Shown: piece after piece, positions 63,628 to 64,000 of the stretch
How the letters are laid out: each line of letters begins with the position of its first letter
How positions within the stretch are numbered: position 1 is the first letter of the stretch
Made by a program: the position numbers and the translations under genes
Assembly (NCBI RefSeq): GCF_046097065.1
Contig: NZ_CP175563.1
Coordinates: forward strand, 248,001-312,000
Direction: 5' to 3'
Source: Syntrophus buswellii
GTDB taxonomy: Bacteria; Desulfobacterota; Syntrophia; Syntrophales; Syntrophaceae
Length of the DNA: 64,000 nt
Notes under the pieces: model-generated
The model's input: only the letters and a program-made list of their open reading frames with translations
What the model was told of the DNA's origin: nothing
Databases searched by the model: none

Positions 63628-64000
63628 TTGAAAAGGAGAGTCGTCATAACCGGTATGGGCGCTGTGACGCCCCTGGGAAACTCCGTTGCGGAGACATGGG
63701 CTGGAATCTGCGCGGGACGCTCCGGCATAGGACCGATAACGAAATTTGACGCCTCGGATTTTGAAACCCGCATAGCCGGGGAGCTGCAGAACTTCGATCC
63801 GATCGCTTACGTCGGCAAAAAAGAGTTGCGACGTCTCGATCCCTTTATTCTCTATTGCCTGGCTTCAGCGGAGATGGCCGCCGCCGATGCGGAGCTGACC
63901 CTTAAGGATTCCCAGGCCCATCGTGCGGGTGTCGTGATCGGTTCGGCCATCGGCGGCCTGACCACCCTGGAAAAGCAGAAGGAGATTCTCCTGCGCAGCG
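63628..64000 (+). CDS. fabF: Beta-ketoacyl-ACP synthase II (FabF), partial
   Basis: A TTG at 63628 gives the family-typical start KRRVVITGMGAVTPLGNSV; an ATG at 63619 is the alternative. The frame runs off the window. GVVIGSAIGGLTTLE matches the conserved pocket. It extends ACP-bound acyl chains. The catalytic Cys lies beyond the window. Confidence 0.93.
   Translation, partial: MKRRVVITGMGAVTPLGNSVAETWAGICAGRSGIGPITKFDASDFETRIAGELQNFDPIAYVGKKELRRLDPFILYCLASAEMAAADAELTLKDSQAHRAGVVIGSAIGGLTTLEKQKEILLRS

Noticed and set aside
1..64000. CRISPR array or rRNA operon
   Set aside because: No regularly spaced direct repeats or rRNA sequences were recognised.

Overview
The window looks like part of the chromosome of a strictly anaerobic Desulfobacterota (deltaproteobacterial) bacterium, most likely Syntrophus- or Smithella-like. 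That is an inference from gene content: hgcAB, a GH57-glycogen synthase fusion, MoxR/VWA pairs, several selenoproteins, and a yceD-rpmF-acpP-fabF cluster. No rRNA or CRISPR array is visible. There is one tRNA, tRNA-Glu(CUC).

Layout. 1-5.2 kb: partial ZIP metal transporter, MscS channel, GH57-glycogen synthase fusion. 5.5-18.4 kb: a secreted/envelope cluster (DUF4384 protein, glycine-zipper lipoprotein, caspase-like peptidase, TPR lipoprotein and a 2995-residue exported protein), followed by convergent secreted proteins. 20-24 kb: NudC, Tpx, an alpha/beta-hydrolase lipoprotein and a B12-binding radical SAM protein. 24-33 kb: a pair of small selenoproteins (HesB-like and glutaredoxin-like), a MoxR/CoxE pair, a CcdA/thioredoxin pair, a decayed second copy of the selenoprotein pair, and an arsenic operon (arsR, acr3, arsP, thioredoxin-like, arsC). 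32.8-36 kb: a MarR regulator, then the mercury-methylation pair hgcAB and two small genes. 36-39 kb: a Tat-exported flavoprotein, a heme-motif fragment and a third HesB-like gene. 39-46 kb: FecR/CHASE2 signalling and a hybrid kinase. 46-49 kb: a second, altered hgcA-like gene, a truncated hgcB-like gene and two YeeE/YedE transporters. 49-58 kb: DUF488, a ThyX-like protein, lexA with a clear operator, a DUF362 ferredoxin and a second MoxR/VWA pair. 58.5-64 kb: HU, eroded recombinase and transposase remnants next to tRNA-Glu, gltX, and the yceD-rpmF-acpP-fabF operon.

Main discovery. hgcA reads as a selenoprotein gene. A good ribosome-binding site and ATG at 33480 open a frame that meets one in-frame TGA (codon 40, context P-C-U-G-P-P) and then runs directly into a normal HgcA. 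A small gene 540 bases beyond hgcB has two adjacent in-frame TGA codons followed at the usual distance by a hairpin that fits the bacterial SECIS rules. With the HesB-like (C-U) and glutaredoxin-like (UxxC) genes, four selenoprotein candidates lie within 11.5 kb, around the arsenic and mercury genes. The selenocysteine machinery itself (selA, selB, selC, selD) is not in the window, so Sec insertion is inferred from the sequence context and not proven.
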